Below are positions 1 to 11,045 of a DNA stretch of 64,000 bases, piece after piece. The DNA lies in NCBI RefSeq assembly GCF_051014685.1, contig NW_027479686.1, positions 1 to 64,000 of the forward strand, in the 5' to 3' direction. This DNA is from Ptiloglossa arizonensis. Its lineage: Eukaryota; Arthropoda; Insecta; Hymenoptera; Colletidae. A program made the position numbers and the translations under genes. Position 1 is the stretch's first letter. The number at the start of each line of letters is the position of its first letter. The notes under the pieces are model-generated. The model did not search any database and had not been told where the DNA came from. It saw only the letters and a program-made list of their open reading frames with translations.

Positions 1-1763
1 ATTTGTTGGCTTCTCAACCATTTCTTAGCTTCAAACTCCCATATCTCGCGAACGGATTGACCTAACCCAAAAATTCCTGTTGCACCTGAAAGTAGAAACT
101 CGCCCGATTACAACGGTATGTGTATTTTTTCCCTAGGCCATTCTGGTTAAGCTTTTGGAGCAGCAGAATTGTGAAAAATTTTTTGCCTTCTCTACCATTT
201 CTTGGCTTCAAACTCCCATATCTCGCGAACGGATTGACCTAACCCAAAAATTCCTATTGCATCTGAAGGTACAAACTCGCCCTATTACAACGGTATGTGT
301 ATTTTTTCCCTAGGCCATTCTGGTTAAGCGTTTGGAGCAGCAGAATTGCGAAAAATTTTTTGCCTTCTCAACCATTTCTTGGCTTCAAACTCCCATATCT
401 CGCGAACGGATTGACCTAACCCAAAAATTCCTATTGCATCTGAAGGTAGAAACTCGCCCGATTACAACGGTTTTTCTATTTTTTCCCTAGGCCATTCTGG
501 TTAAGCGTTTGGAGCAGCAGAATTGTGAAAAATTTTTTGCCTTCTCAACCATTTCTTGGCTTCAAAGTCCCATATCTCGCGAACGGATTGAACTAACCCA
601 AAAATTCCTATTGCATCTGAAAGTAGAAACTCGCCCGATTACAACGGTATGTGTAATTTTTCCCTAGGCCATTCTGGTTAAGCGTTTGGAGAAGCAGAAT
701 TGCGAAAAATTTTTTGCCTTCTCAACCATTTCTTGGCTTCAAAGTCCCATATCTCGCGAACGGATTGACCTAACCCAAAAATTCCTATTGCATCTGAAGG
801 TAGAAACTCGCGCGATTACAACGGTATGTGTATTTTTTCCCTAGGCCATTCTGGTTAAGCGTTTGGAGCAGCAGAATTGCGAAAAATTTTTTGCCTTCTC
901 AACCATTTCTTGGCTTCAAACTCCCATATCTCGCGAACGGATTGACCTAACCCAAAAATTCCTATTGCATCTGAAGGTAGAAACTCGCCCGGTTACAACG
1001 GTATGTGTATTTTTTCCCTAGGCCATTCTGGTTAAGCGTTTGGAGCAGCAGAATTGCGAAAAATTTTTTGCCTTCTCAACCATTTCTTGGCTTCAAACTC
1101 CCATATCTCGCGAACGGATTGACCTAACCCAAAAATTCCTATTGCATCTGAAAGTAGAAACTCGCCCGATTATAACGGTATGTGTATTTTTTCCCTAGGC
1201 CATTCTGGTTAAGCGTTTGGAGCAGCAGAAGTGCGAAAAATTTGTTGGCTTCTCAACCATTTCTTAGCTTCAAACTCCCATATCTCGCGAACGGATTGAC
1301 CTAACCCAAAAATTCCTGTTGCACCTGAAAGTAGAAACTCGCCCGATTACAACGGTATGTGTATTTTTTCCCTAGGCCATTCTGGTTAAGCTTTTGGAGC
1401 AGCAGAATTGTGAAAAATTTTTTGCCTTCTCTACCATTTCTTGGCTTCAAACTCCCATATCTCGCGAACGGATTGACCTAACCCAAAAATTCCTATTGCA
1501 TCTGAAGGTACAAACTCGCCCGATTACAACGGTATGTGTATTTTTTCCCTAGGCCATTCTGGTTAAGAGTTTGGAGCAGCAGAATTGCGAAAAATTTTTT
1601 GCCTTCTCTACCATTTTTTGGATTCAAACTCCCATATCTCGCGAACGCATTGACCTAACCCAAAAATTCCTATTGCATCTGAAAGTAGAAACTCGCCCGA
1701 TTATAACGGTATGTGTATTTTTTCCCTAGGCCATTCTGGTTAAGCGTTTGGAGCAGCAGAATT

Positions 1764-1779
1764 GCGAAAAATTTTTTGC
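1764..1779. other. A5T6 tract with near-perfect dyad symmetry
   Basis: GCGAAAAATTTTTTGC reads almost the same on both strands; the only mismatch pair would be a G-T wobble. An A-tract joined to a T-tract with flanking G/C is the classic composition of rigid or bent DNA that affects nucleosome placement and binds minor-groove proteins. The element occurs once per monomer. In alpha copies GCG becomes GTG; in gamma copies the T-run is broken as ATTTGTT. Its function is inferred; only sequence and spacing are observed. Confidence 0.55.
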
Positions 1780-1815
1780 CTTCTCAACCATTTCTTGGCT
1801 TCAAACTCCCATATC

Positions 1816-1821
1816 TCGCGA
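1816..1821. other. Conserved TCGCGA palindrome in the monomer
   Basis: TCGCGA (an NruI recognition sequence) sits inside ATATCTCGCGAACGG and is kept in the great majority of the roughly 361 copies. It is rich in CpG yet hardly decayed. Departures are few and clustered by lineage: GTCGCGAA, CTAGCGAA, CTGGCGAA, ATCGCGAA, GCGATCGC (44289, 47121, 48891) and one CTCGAGAAA at about 63390. A restriction digest would give a 177-bp ladder. No binding protein is known to me for it. Confidence 0.6.
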
Positions 1822-1871
1822 ACGGATTGACCTAACCCAAAAATTCCTATTGCATCTGAAAGTAGAAACTC

Positions 1872-1888
1872 GCCCGATTACAACGGTA
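1872..1888 (-). promoter_or_regulatory. CENP-B-box-like motif, degenerate
   Basis: The minus strand reads TACCGTTGTAATCGGGC. Against the mammalian CENP-B box YTTCGTTGGAARCGGGA it agrees at 12 of 17 positions. Of the nine bases held essential in that box (TTCG, the central A, CGGG) it has seven, lacking only the first two T's. The same 17 bp recur once per monomer; the ATTATAAC and GGTTAC variants keep the essential bases, while the CGCGCG variants lose one of the CGGG bases. CENP-B and related pogo-type transposase-derived proteins bind such boxes in alphoid DNA. Whether any protein binds here is not shown, and chance or convergent resemblance is possible. Confidence 0.35.
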
Positions 1889-1906
1889 AGTGTATTTTTT
1901 CCCTAG
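1886..1906 (+). other. 21-nt GT...AG segment resembling a minimal intron
   Basis: GGTAAGTG (a strong 5' splice donor; GGTATGTG in most copies) is followed by a T-rich, C-ending tract and TAG before GG, like a 3' splice acceptor. The segment is 21 nt, lies in phase 0 of the most open plus-strand frame, and contains that frame's only stop. Known spliceosomal introns this short occur only in odd lineages (some ciliates, nucleomorphs), so splicing within one copy is unlikely; donor-to-next-acceptor would be 198 nt. Gamma copies (GGTTTTTC) lack the donor. This is most likely coincidence. Confidence 0.15.
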
Positions 1907-2037
1907 GCCATTCTGGTTAAGCTTTTGGAGCAGCAGAATTGTGAAAAATTTTTTGCCTTCTCTACCTTTTCTTGGCTTCAAACTCCCATATCTCGCGAAC
2001 GGATTGACCTAACCCAAAAATTCCTATTGCATCTGAA

Positions 2038-3389
2038 GGTAGAAACTCGCCCGATTACAACGGTAAGTGTATTTTTTCCCTAGGCCATTCTGGTTAAGCG
2101 TTTGGAGCAGCAGAATTGCGAAAAATTTTTTGCCTTCTCAACCATTTCTTGGCTTCAAACTCCCATATCTCGCGAACGGATTGACCTAACCCAAAAATTC
2201 CTATTGCATCTGAAAGTAGAAACTCGCCCGATTATAACGGTATGTGTATTTTTTCCCTAGGCCATTCTGGTTAAGCGTTTGGAGCAGCAGAATTGCGAAA
2301 AATTTTTTGCCTTCTCAACCATTTCTTGGCTTCAAACTCCCATATCTCGCGAACGGATTGACCTAACCCAAAAATTCCTATTGCATCTGAAAGTAGAAAC
2401 TCGCCCGATTATAACGTTATGTGTATTTTTTCCCTAGGCCATTCTGGTTAAGCGTTTGGAGCAGCAGAAGTGCGAAAAATTTGTTTGCTTCTCAACCATT
2501 TCTTAGCTTCAAACTCCCATATCTCGCGAACGGATTGACCTAACCCAAAAATTCCTGTTGCACCTGAAAGTAGAAACTCGCCCGATTACAACGGTTTTTC
2601 TATTTTTTCCCTAGGCCATTCTGTTTAAGCGTTTGGAGCAGCAGAATTGCGAAAAATTTTTTGCCTTCTCAACCATTTCTTGGCTTCAAACTCCCATATC
2701 TCGCGAACGGATTGACCTAACCCAAAAATTCCTATTGCATCTGAAAGTAGAAACTCGCCCGATTACAACGGTAAGTGTATTTTTTCCCTAGGCCATTCTG
2801 GTTAAGCGTTTGGAGCAGCAGAATTGCGAAAAATTTTTTGCCTTCTCAACCATTTCTTGGCTTCAAACTCCCATATCTCGCGAACGGATTGACCTAACCC
2901 AAAAATTCCTATTGCATCTGAAAGTAGAAACTCGCCCGATTATAACGGTATGTGTATTTTTTCCCTAGGCCATTCTGGTTAAGCGTTTGGAGCAGCAGAA
3001 TTGCGAAAAATTTTTTGCCTTCTCAACCATTTCTTGGCTTCAAACTCCCATATCTCGCGAACGGATTGACCTAACCCAAAAATTCCTATTGCATCTGAAA
3101 GTAGAAACTCGCCCGATTATAACGTTATGTGTATTTTTTCCCTAGGCCATTCTGGTTAAGCGTTTGGAGCAGCAGAAGTGCGAAAAATTTGTTTGCTTCT
3201 CAACCATTTCTTAGCTTCAAACTCCCATATCTCGCGAACGGATTGACCTAACCCAAAAATTCCTGTTGCACCTGAAAGTAGAAACTCGCCCGATTACAAC
3301 GGTTTTTCTATTTTTTCCCTAGGCCATTCTGTTTAAGCGTTTGGAGCAGCAGAATTGCGAAAAATTTTTTGCCTTCTCAACCATTTCTT
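2038..3389 (+). repeat. Tandem tetramer, 708-bp unit
   Basis: Segment 2038-2745 is repeated at 2746-3389. Shared rare marks are offset by exactly 708 bp (4 x 177): ATAACGTTATG at 2411 and 3119, the gamma monomer with GCACCTGAAAG, and CATTCTGTTTAAGCG. The copies part where the second reads TTGTCTTC. Sequence agreement is near complete by eye, so the duplication is recent. Confidence 0.8.
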
Positions 3390-3835
3390 GTCTTCAAACT
3401 CCCATATCTCGCGAACGGATTGACCTAACCAAAAATTCCTATTGCATCTGAAAGTAGAAACTCGCCCGATTACAACGATATGTGTATTTTTTCCCTAGGC
3501 CATTCTGGTTAAGCGTTTTGAGCAGCAGAATTGTGAAAAATTTTTTGCCTTCTCTACCATTTCTTGGTTTCAAACTCCCATATCTCGCGAACGGATTGAC
3601 CTAACCCAAAAATTCCAATTGCATCTGAAAGTAGAAACTCGCCCGATTACAGCGGTATGTGTATTTCTTCCCTAGGCCATTCTGGTTAAGCGTTTGGAGC
3701 AGCAGAACTGCGAAAAATTTTTTGCCTTCTCAACCATTTCTTGGCTTCAAAGTCCCATATCTCGCGAACGGATTGACCTAACCCAAAAATTCCTATTGCA
3801 TCTGAAAGTAGAAACTCGCCCGATTACAACGGTAA
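3390..3835 (+). repeat. Linker of about 2.5 monomers between tetramer and long duplication
   Basis: Contains a zeta monomer (TTGTCTTC with the AACC one-base loss at about 3428), an alpha-like copy with TTGGTTTC and ACAGCGG, and a beta copy with GAACTGCG. GTATTTCTTCCC at about 3660 is a rare break of the T-run. Nothing other than satellite is present. Confidence 0.75.
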
Positions 3836-6800
3836 GTGTATTTTTTCCCTAGGCCATTCTGGTTAAGCTTTTGGAGCAGCAGAATTGTGAAAAATTTTTT
3901 GCCTTCTCTACCATTTCTTGGCTTCAAACTCCCATATCTCGCGAACGGATTGACCTAACCCAAAAATTCCTATTGCATCTGAAGGTAGAAACTCGCCCGG
4001 TTACAACGGTATGTGTATTTTTTCCCTAGGCCATTCTGGTTAAGCGTTTGGAGCAGCAGAATTCCGAAAAATTTTTTGCCTTCTCAACCATTTCTTGGCT
4101 TCAAACTCCCATATCTCGCGAACGGATTGACCTAACCCAAAAATTCCAATTGCATCTGAAAGTAGAAACTCGCCCGATTACAACGGTATGTGTATTTTTT
4201 CCCTAGGCCATTCGGGTTAAGCGTTTGGAGTAGCAGAATTGCGTAAAATTTTTTGCCTTCTCAACCATTTCTTGGCTTCAAAGTCCCATATCTCGCGAAC
4301 GGATTGACCTAACCCAAAAATTCGTATTGCATCAGAAAGTAGAAACTCGCCCGATTACAACGGCAAGTGTATTTTTTCCCTAGGCCATTCTGGTTAAGCT
4401 TTTGGAGCAGCAGATTTGTGAAAAATTTTTTGCCTTCTCTACCATTTCTTGGCTTCAAACTCCCATATATCGCGAACGGATTGACCTAACCCAAAAATTC
4501 CTATTGCATCTGAAGGTAGAAACTCGCCCGGTTACAACGGTATGTGTATTTTTTCCCTAGGCCATTCTGGTTAAGCGTTTGGAGCAGCAGAATTGCGAAA
4601 AATTTTTTGCCTTCTCAACCATTTCTTGGCTTCAAACTCCCATATCTCGCGAATGGATTGACCTAACCCAAAAATTCCAATTGCATCTGAAAGTAGAAAC
4701 TCGCCCGATTACAACGGTATGTGTATTTTTTCCCTAGGCCATTCGGGTTAAGCGTTTGGAGTAGCAGAACTGCGAAAAATTTTTTGCCTTCTCAACCATT
4801 TCTTGGCTTCAAAGTCCCATATCTCGCGAACGGATTGACCTAACCCAAAAATTCGTATTGCATCTGAAAGTAGAAACTCGCCCGATTACAACGGCAAGTG
4901 TATTTTTTCCCTAGGCTATTCTGGTTAAGCTTTTGGAGCAGCAGATTTGTGAAAAATTTTTTGCCTTCTCTACCATTTCTTGGCTTCAAACTCCCATATC
5001 TCGCGAACGGATTGACCTAACCCAAAAATTCGTATTGCATCTGAAAGTAGAAACTCGCCCGATTACAACGGCAAGTGTATTTTTTCCCTAGGCCATTCTG
5101 GTTAAGCTTTTGGAGCAGCAGATTTGTGAAAAATTTTTTGCCTTCTCTACCATTTCTTGGCTTCAAACTCCCATATCTCGCGAACGGATTGACCTAACCC
5201 AAAAATTCCTATTGCATCTGAAAGTAGAAACTCGCCCGATTACAACGGTATGTGTATTTTTTCCCTAGGCCATTCTGGTTAAGCGTTTGGAGCAGCAGAA
5301 TTGCGAAAAATTTTTTGCCTTCTCAACCATTTCTTGTCTTCAAACTCCCATATTTTCGCGAACGGATTGACCTAACCAAAAATTCCTATTGCATCTGAAA
5401 GTAGAAACTCGCCCGATTACAACGCTATGTGTATTTTTTCCCTAGGCCATTCTGGTTAAGCGTTTGGAGCAGCAGAACTGCGAAAAATTTGTTGCCTTCT
5501 CAACCATTTCTTGGCTTCAAAGTCCCACATCTCGCGAACGGATTGACCTAACCCAAAAATTCCTATTGCATCTGAAAGTAGAAACTCGCCCGATTACAAC
5601 GGTATGTGTATTTTTTCCCTAGGCCATTCGGGTTAAGTGTTTGGAGTAGCAGAATTGCGAAAAATTTTTTGCCTTCTCAACCATTTCTTGGCTTCAAAGT
5701 CCCATATCTCGCGAACGGATTGACCTAACCCAAAAATTCGTATTGCATCTGAAAGTAGAAACTCGCCCGATTACAACGGCAAGTGTATTTTTTCCCTAGG
5801 CCATTCTGGTTAAGCTTTTGGAGCAGCAGATTTGTGAAAAATTTTTTGCCTTCTCTACCATTTCTTGGCTTCAAACTCCCATATCTCGCGAACGGATTGA
5901 CCTAACCCAAAAATTCGTATTGCATCTGAAAGTAGAAACTCGCCCGATTACAACGGCAAGTGTATTTTTTCCCTAGGCCATTCTGGTTAAGCGTTTGGAG
6001 CAGCAGAACTGCGAAAAATTTGTTGCCTTCTCAACCATTTCTTGGCTTCAAAGTCCCACATCTCGCGAACGGATTGACCTAACCCAAAAATTCCTATTGC
6101 ATCTGAAAGTAGAAACTCGCCCGATTACAACGGTATGTGTATTTTTTCCCTAGGCCATTCGGGTTAAGTGTTTGGAGTAGCAGAATTGCGAAAAATTTTT
6201 TGCCTTCTCAACCATTTCTTGGCTTCAAAGTCCCATATCTCGCGAACGGATTGACCTAACCCAAAAATTCGTATTGCATCTGAAAGTAGAAACTCGCCCG
6301 ATTACAACGGCAAGTGTATTTTTTCCCTAGGCCATTCTGGTTAAGCTTTTGGAGCAGCAGATTTGTGAAAAATTTTTTGCCTTCTCTACCATTTCTTGGC
6401 TTCAAACTCCCATATCTCGCGAACGGATTGACCTAACCCAAAAATTCGTATTGCATCTGAAAGTAGAAACTCGCCCGATTACAACGGCAAGTGTATTTTT
6501 TCCCTAGGCCATTCTGGTTAAGCTTTTGGAGCAGCAGATTTGTGAAAAATTTTTTGCCTTCTCTACCATTTCTTGTCTTCAAACTCCCATATCTCGCGAA
6601 CGGATTGACCTAACCAAAAATTCCTATTGCATCTGAAAGTAGAAACTCGCCCGATTACAACGGTATATGTATTTTTTCCCTAGGCCATTCTGGTTAAGCG
6701 TTTGGAGCAGCAGAATTGCGAAAAATTTTTTGCCTTCTCAACCATTTCTTGGCTTCAAAGTCCCATATCTCGCGAACGGATTGACCTAATCCAAAAATTC

Positions 6801-7330
6801 CTATTGCATCTGAAAGTAAAAACTCGCCCGATTACAACGGTAAGTGTATTTTTTCCCTAGGCCATTCTGGTTAAGCTTTTGGAGCAGCAGAATTATGTAA
6901 AATTTTTTGCCTTCTCTACCATTTCTTGGCTTCAAACTCCCATATCTCGCGAACGGATTGACTTAACCCAAAAATTCCTGTTGCATCTGAAAGTAGAAAC
7001 TCGCCCGATTACAACGGTTTTTCTATTTTTTCCCTAGGCCATTCTGGTTAAGCGTTTGGAACAGCAGAATTGCGAAAAATTTTTTGCCTTCTCAACCATT
7101 TCTTAGCTTCAAACTCCCATATCTCGCGAACGGATTAACCTAACCCAAAAATTCCTATTGCATCTGAAAGTAGAAACTCGCCCGATTATAACGGTATGTG
7201 TATTTTTTCCCTAGGCCATTCTGTTTAAGCGTTTGGAGCAGCAGAATTGCGAAAAATTTTTTGCCTTCTCAACCATTTCTTGTCTTCAAACTCCCATATC
7301 TCGCGAACGGATTGACCTAACCAAAAATTC
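3836..7330 (+). repeat. Long segmental duplication, copy 1 (about 3.5 kb)
   Basis: This stretch reappears at 7551-11045 with a constant offset of 3715 bp (21 monomers less two net bases). Every private mark I checked is shared: GAATTCCG, CATTCGGGTTAAG with GAGTAGCAG, GCATCAGAAAG, ATATATCGCG, GGCTATTCTGG, CATATTTTCGCG (one inserted base), AACGCTATG, GGTATATG, AATTATGTAAAA and CATTCTGTTTAAG. It is rich in the eta class (CGTATTGC, GGCAAGTG, AGATTTGTG), which is found nowhere else except its copy and nearby to about 13.5 kb. An internal trimer is present at 5429-6523. Confidence 0.88.
5429..6523 (+). repeat. Tandem trimer inside the long duplication
   Basis: Copies 5429-5959 and 5960-6523 are offset by 531 bp (3 x 177). 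Each holds a monomer with GAACTGCG and CCCACATCTC, one with CATTCGGGTTAAGTG and GAGTAGCAG, and one with AGATTTGTG. They part at 5993/6524, where GCG is replaced by GCT. The same trimer pair is present 3715 bp downstream, so the trimer arose before the long duplication. Confidence 0.8.
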
Positions 7331-7550
7331 GTATTGCATCTGAAAGTAGAAACTCGCCCGATTACAACGGCAAGTGTATTTTTTCCCTAGGCCATTCTGG
7401 TTAAGCGTTTGGAGCAGCAGAACTGCGAAAAATTTGTTGCCTTCTCAACCATTTCTTGGCTTCAAAGTCCCACATCTCGCGAACGGATTGACCTAACCCA
7501 AAAATTCCTATTGCATCTGAAAGTAGAAACTCGCCCGATTACAACGGTAT
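7331..7550 (+). repeat. Junction between the two long copies
   Basis: About 1.2 monomers that do not belong to the shared segment. It starts where AATTCG replaces AATTCC in a zeta monomer and carries GGCAAGTG, GAACTGCG and CCCACATCTC. It looks the same as sequence from about 5925, so the join appears to be an unequal exchange between an eta and a zeta monomer in register. No foreign base is inserted. Confidence 0.7.
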
Positions 7551-10500
7551 GTGTATTTTTTCCCTAGGCCATTCTGGTTAAGCTTTTGGAGCAGCAGAAT
7601 TGTGAAAAATTTTTTGCCTTCTCTACCATTTCTTGGCTTCAAACTCCCATATCTCGCGAACGGATTGACCTAACCCAAAAATTCCTATTGCATCTGAAGG
7701 TAGAAACTCGCCCGGTTACAACGGTATGTGTATTTTTTCCCTAGGCCATTCTGGTTAAGCGTTTGGAGCAGCAGAATTCCGAAAAATTTTTTGCCTTCTC
7801 AACCATTTCTTGGCTTCAAACTCCCATATCTCGCGAACGGATTGACCTAACCCAAAAATTCCAATTGCATCTGAAAGTAGAAACTCGCCCGATTACAACG
7901 GTATGTGTATTTTTTCCCTAGGCCATTCGGGTTAAGCGTTTGGAGTAGCAGAATTGCGTAAAATTTTTTGCCTTCTCAACCATTTCTTGGCTTCAAAGTC
8001 CCATATCTCGCGAACGGATTGACCTAACCCAAAAATTCGTATTGCATCAGAAAGTAGAAACTCGCCCGATTACAACGGCAAGTGTATTTTTTCCCTAGGC
8101 CATTCTGGTTAAGCTTTTGGAGCAGCAGATTTGTGAAAAATTTTTTGCCTTCTCTACCATTTCTTGGCTTCAAACTCCCATATATCGCGAACGGATTGAC
8201 CTAACCCAAAAATTCCTATTGCATCTGAAGGTAGAAACTCGCCCGGTTACAACGGTATGTGTATTTTTTCCCTAGGCCATTCTGGTTAAGCGTTTGGAGC
8301 AGCAGAATTGCGAAAAATTTTTTGCCTTCTCAACCATTTCTTGGCTTCAAACTCCCATATCTCGCGAATGGATTGACCTAACCCAAAAATTCCAATTGCA
8401 TCTGAAAGTAGAAACTCGCCCGATTACAACGGTATGTGTATTTTTTCCCTAGGCCATTCGGGTTAAGCGTTTGGAGTAGCAGAACTGCGAAAAATTTTTT
8501 GCCTTCTCAACCATTTCTTGGCTTCAAAGTCCCATATCTCGCGAACGGATTGACCTAACCCAAAAATTCGTATTGCATCTGAAAGTAGAAACTCGCCCGA
8601 TTACAACGGCAAGTGTATTTTTTCCCTAGGCTATTCTGGTTAAGCTTTTGGAGCAGCAGATTTGTGAAAAATTTTTTGCCTTCTCTACCATTTCTTGGCT
8701 TCAAACTCCCATATCTCGCGAACGGATTGACCTAACCCAAAAATTCGTATTGCATCTGAAAGTAGAAACTCGCCCGATTACAACGGCAAGTGTATTTTTT
8801 CCCTAGGCCATTCTGGTTAAGCTTTTGGAGCAGCAGATTTGTGAAAAATTTTTTGCCTTCTCTACCATTTCTTGGCTTCAAACTCCCATATCTCGCGAAC
8901 GGATTGACCTAACCCAAAAATTCCTATTGCATCTGAAAGTAGAAACTCGCCCGATTACAACGGTATGTGTATTTTTTCCCTAGGCCATTCTGGTTAAGCG
9001 TTTGGAGCAGCAGAATTGCGAAAAATTTTTTGCCTTCTCAACCATTTCTTGTCTTCAAACTCCCATATTTTCGCGAACGGATTGACCTAACCAAAAATTC
9101 CTATTGCATCTGAAAGTAGAAACTCGCCCGATTACAACGCTATGTGTATTTTTTCCCTAGGCCATTCTGGTTAAGCGTTTGGAGCAGCAGAACTGCGAAA
9201 AATTTGTTGCCTTCTCAACCATTTCTTGGCTTCAAAGTCCCACATCTCGCGAACGGATTGACCTAACCCAAAAATTCCTATTGCATCTGAAAGTAGAAAC
9301 TCGCCCGATTACAACGGTATGTGTATTTTTTCCCTAGGCCATTCGGGTTAAGTGTTTGGAGTAGCAGAATTGCGAAAAATTTTTTGCCTTCTCAACCATT
9401 TCTTGGCTTCAAAGTCCCATATCTCGCGAACGGATTGACCTAACCCAAAAATTCGTATTGCATCTGAAAGTAGAAACTCGCCCGATTACAACGGCAAGTG
9501 TATTTTTTCCCTAGGCCATTCTGGTTAAGCTTTTGGAGCAGCAGATTTGTGAAAAATTTTTTGCCTTCTCTACCATTTCTTGGCTTCAAACTCCCATATC
9601 TCGCGAACGGATTGACCTAACCCAAAAATTCGTATTGCATCTGAAAGTAGAAACTCGCCCGATTACAACGGCAAGTGTATTTTTTCCCTAGGCCATTCTG
9701 GTTAAGCGTTTGGAGCAGCAGAACTGCGAAAAATTTGTTGCCTTCTCAACCATTTCTTGGCTTCAAAGTCCCACATCTCGCGAACGGATTGACCTAACCC
9801 AAAAATTCCTATTGCATCTGAAAGTAGAAACTCGCCCGATTACAACGGTATGTGTATTTTTTCCCTAGGCCATTCGGGTTAAGTGTTTGGAGTAGCAGAA
9901 TTGCGAAAAATTTTTTGCCTTCTCAACCATTTCTTGGCTTCAAAGTCCCATATCTCGCGAACGGATTGACCTAACCCAAAAATTCGTATTGCATCTGAAA
10001 GTAGAAACTCGCCCGATTACAACGGCAAGTGTATTTTTTCCCTAGGCCATTCTGGTTAAGCTTTTGGAGCAGCAGATTTGTGAAAAATTTTTTGCCTTCT
10101 CTACCATTTCTTGGCTTCAAACTCCCATATCTCGCGAACGGATTGACCTAACCCAAAAATTCGTATTGCATCTGAAAGTAGAAACTCGCCCGATTACAAC
10201 GGCAAGTGTATTTTTTCCCTAGGCCATTCTGGTTAAGCTTTTGGAGCAGCAGATTTGTGAAAAATTTTTTGCCTTCTCTACCATTTCTTGTCTTCAAACT
10301 CCCATATCTCGCGAACGGATTGACCTAACCAAAAATTCCTATTGCATCTGAAAGTAGAAACTCGCCCGATTACAACGGTATATGTATTTTTTCCCTAGGC
10401 CATTCTGGTTAAGCGTTTGGAGCAGCAGAATTGCGAAAAATTTTTTGCCTTCTCAACCATTTCTTGGCTTCAAAGTCCCATATCTCGCGAACGGATTGAC

Positions 10501-11045
10501 CTAATCCAAAAATTCCTATTGCATCTGAAAGTAAAAACTCGCCCGATTACAACGGTAAGTGTATTTTTTCCCTAGGCCATTCTGGTTAAGCTTTTGGAGC
10601 AGCAGAATTATGTAAAATTTTTTGCCTTCTCTACCATTTCTTGGCTTCAAACTCCCATATCTCGCGAACGGATTGACTTAACCCAAAAATTCCTGTTGCA
10701 TCTGAAAGTAGAAACTCGCCCGATTACAACGGTTTTTCTATTTTTTCCCTAGGCCATTCTGGTTAAGCGTTTGGAACAGCAGAATTGCGAAAAATTTTTT
10801 GCCTTCTCAACCATTTCTTAGCTTCAAACTCCCATATCTCGCGAACGGATTAACCTAACCCAAAAATTCCTATTGCATCTGAAAGTAGAAACTCGCCCGA
10901 TTATAACGGTATGTGTATTTTTTCCCTAGGCCATTCTGTTTAAGCGTTTGGAGCAGCAGAATTGCGAAAAATTTTTTGCCTTCTCAACCATTTCTTGTCT
11001 TCAAACTCCCATATCTCGCGAACGGATTGACCTAACCAAAAATTC
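7551..11045 (+). repeat. Long segmental duplication, copy 2 (about 3.5 kb)
   Basis: Matches 3836-7330 at offset 3715 bp with no difference found at any diagnostic mark. The left edge is the GGTAAGTG/GGTATGTG difference at 3835/7550; the right edge is the C/G difference at 11046/7331. It includes the trimer pair again (about 9144-10238) and the terminal block with AATTATGTAAAA, GGAACAGCAG and GATTAACC. Confidence 0.88.

Larger units (their letters stand above)
1724..1900 (+). repeat. Representative near-consensus monomer (177 bp)
   Basis: This copy matches the commonest base at almost every position and can serve as the reference unit, starting at CCCTAGG. In order it holds GCGTTTGGAGCAGCAG, the A5T6 tract, CTCAACCATTTCTTGG, CTTCAAACTCCCATAT, the TCGCGA core, ACGGATTGACCTAACCC, AAAAATTCCTATTGCATCTG, AAAGTAGAAACTCGCCCG, ATTACAACGG and a T-rich tail. 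A consensus count gives 43 C and 31 G (41.8% G+C) and 8 CpG. It departs from the majority mainly in carrying GGTAAGTG where most copies have GGTATGTG. The phase is arbitrary because the repeat has no natural start. Confidence 0.9.
1..2037 (+). repeat. Left block: mixed alpha/beta/gamma/delta monomers, weak heptamer
   Basis: About 11.5 monomers and no gene. The GAAAAATTTGTTGGCTTCTC monomer that begins the window recurs at 1240, exactly 7 x 177 bp on, and both are followed by the rare GAAGGTACAAACTCG copy. After about 1570 the two copies diverge: the first continues with GCGTTTGG, the second with GAGTTTGG and TTTTTTGGATTC. The heptamer is therefore only partly kept. GGTTTTTC and GTGTAATTTTT variants near 469-660 form the gamma-like/epsilon pair that recurs through the array. 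Confidence 0.75.

Noticed and set aside
1824..1838. Telomere-like CCTAACCC in each monomer
   Set aside because: Only one 7-8 base match per 177 bp, with no tandem telomeric run anywhere. Chance resemblance.
1850..1875. Hammerhead ribozyme core (CTGA...GAAAC) as found in some animal satellites
   Set aside because: CATCTGAAAGTAGAAACTC looks close, and CTGATGGTAGAAAC at about 36540 closer, but the CUGANGA box is not met and there is no room for stem II between the two boxes.
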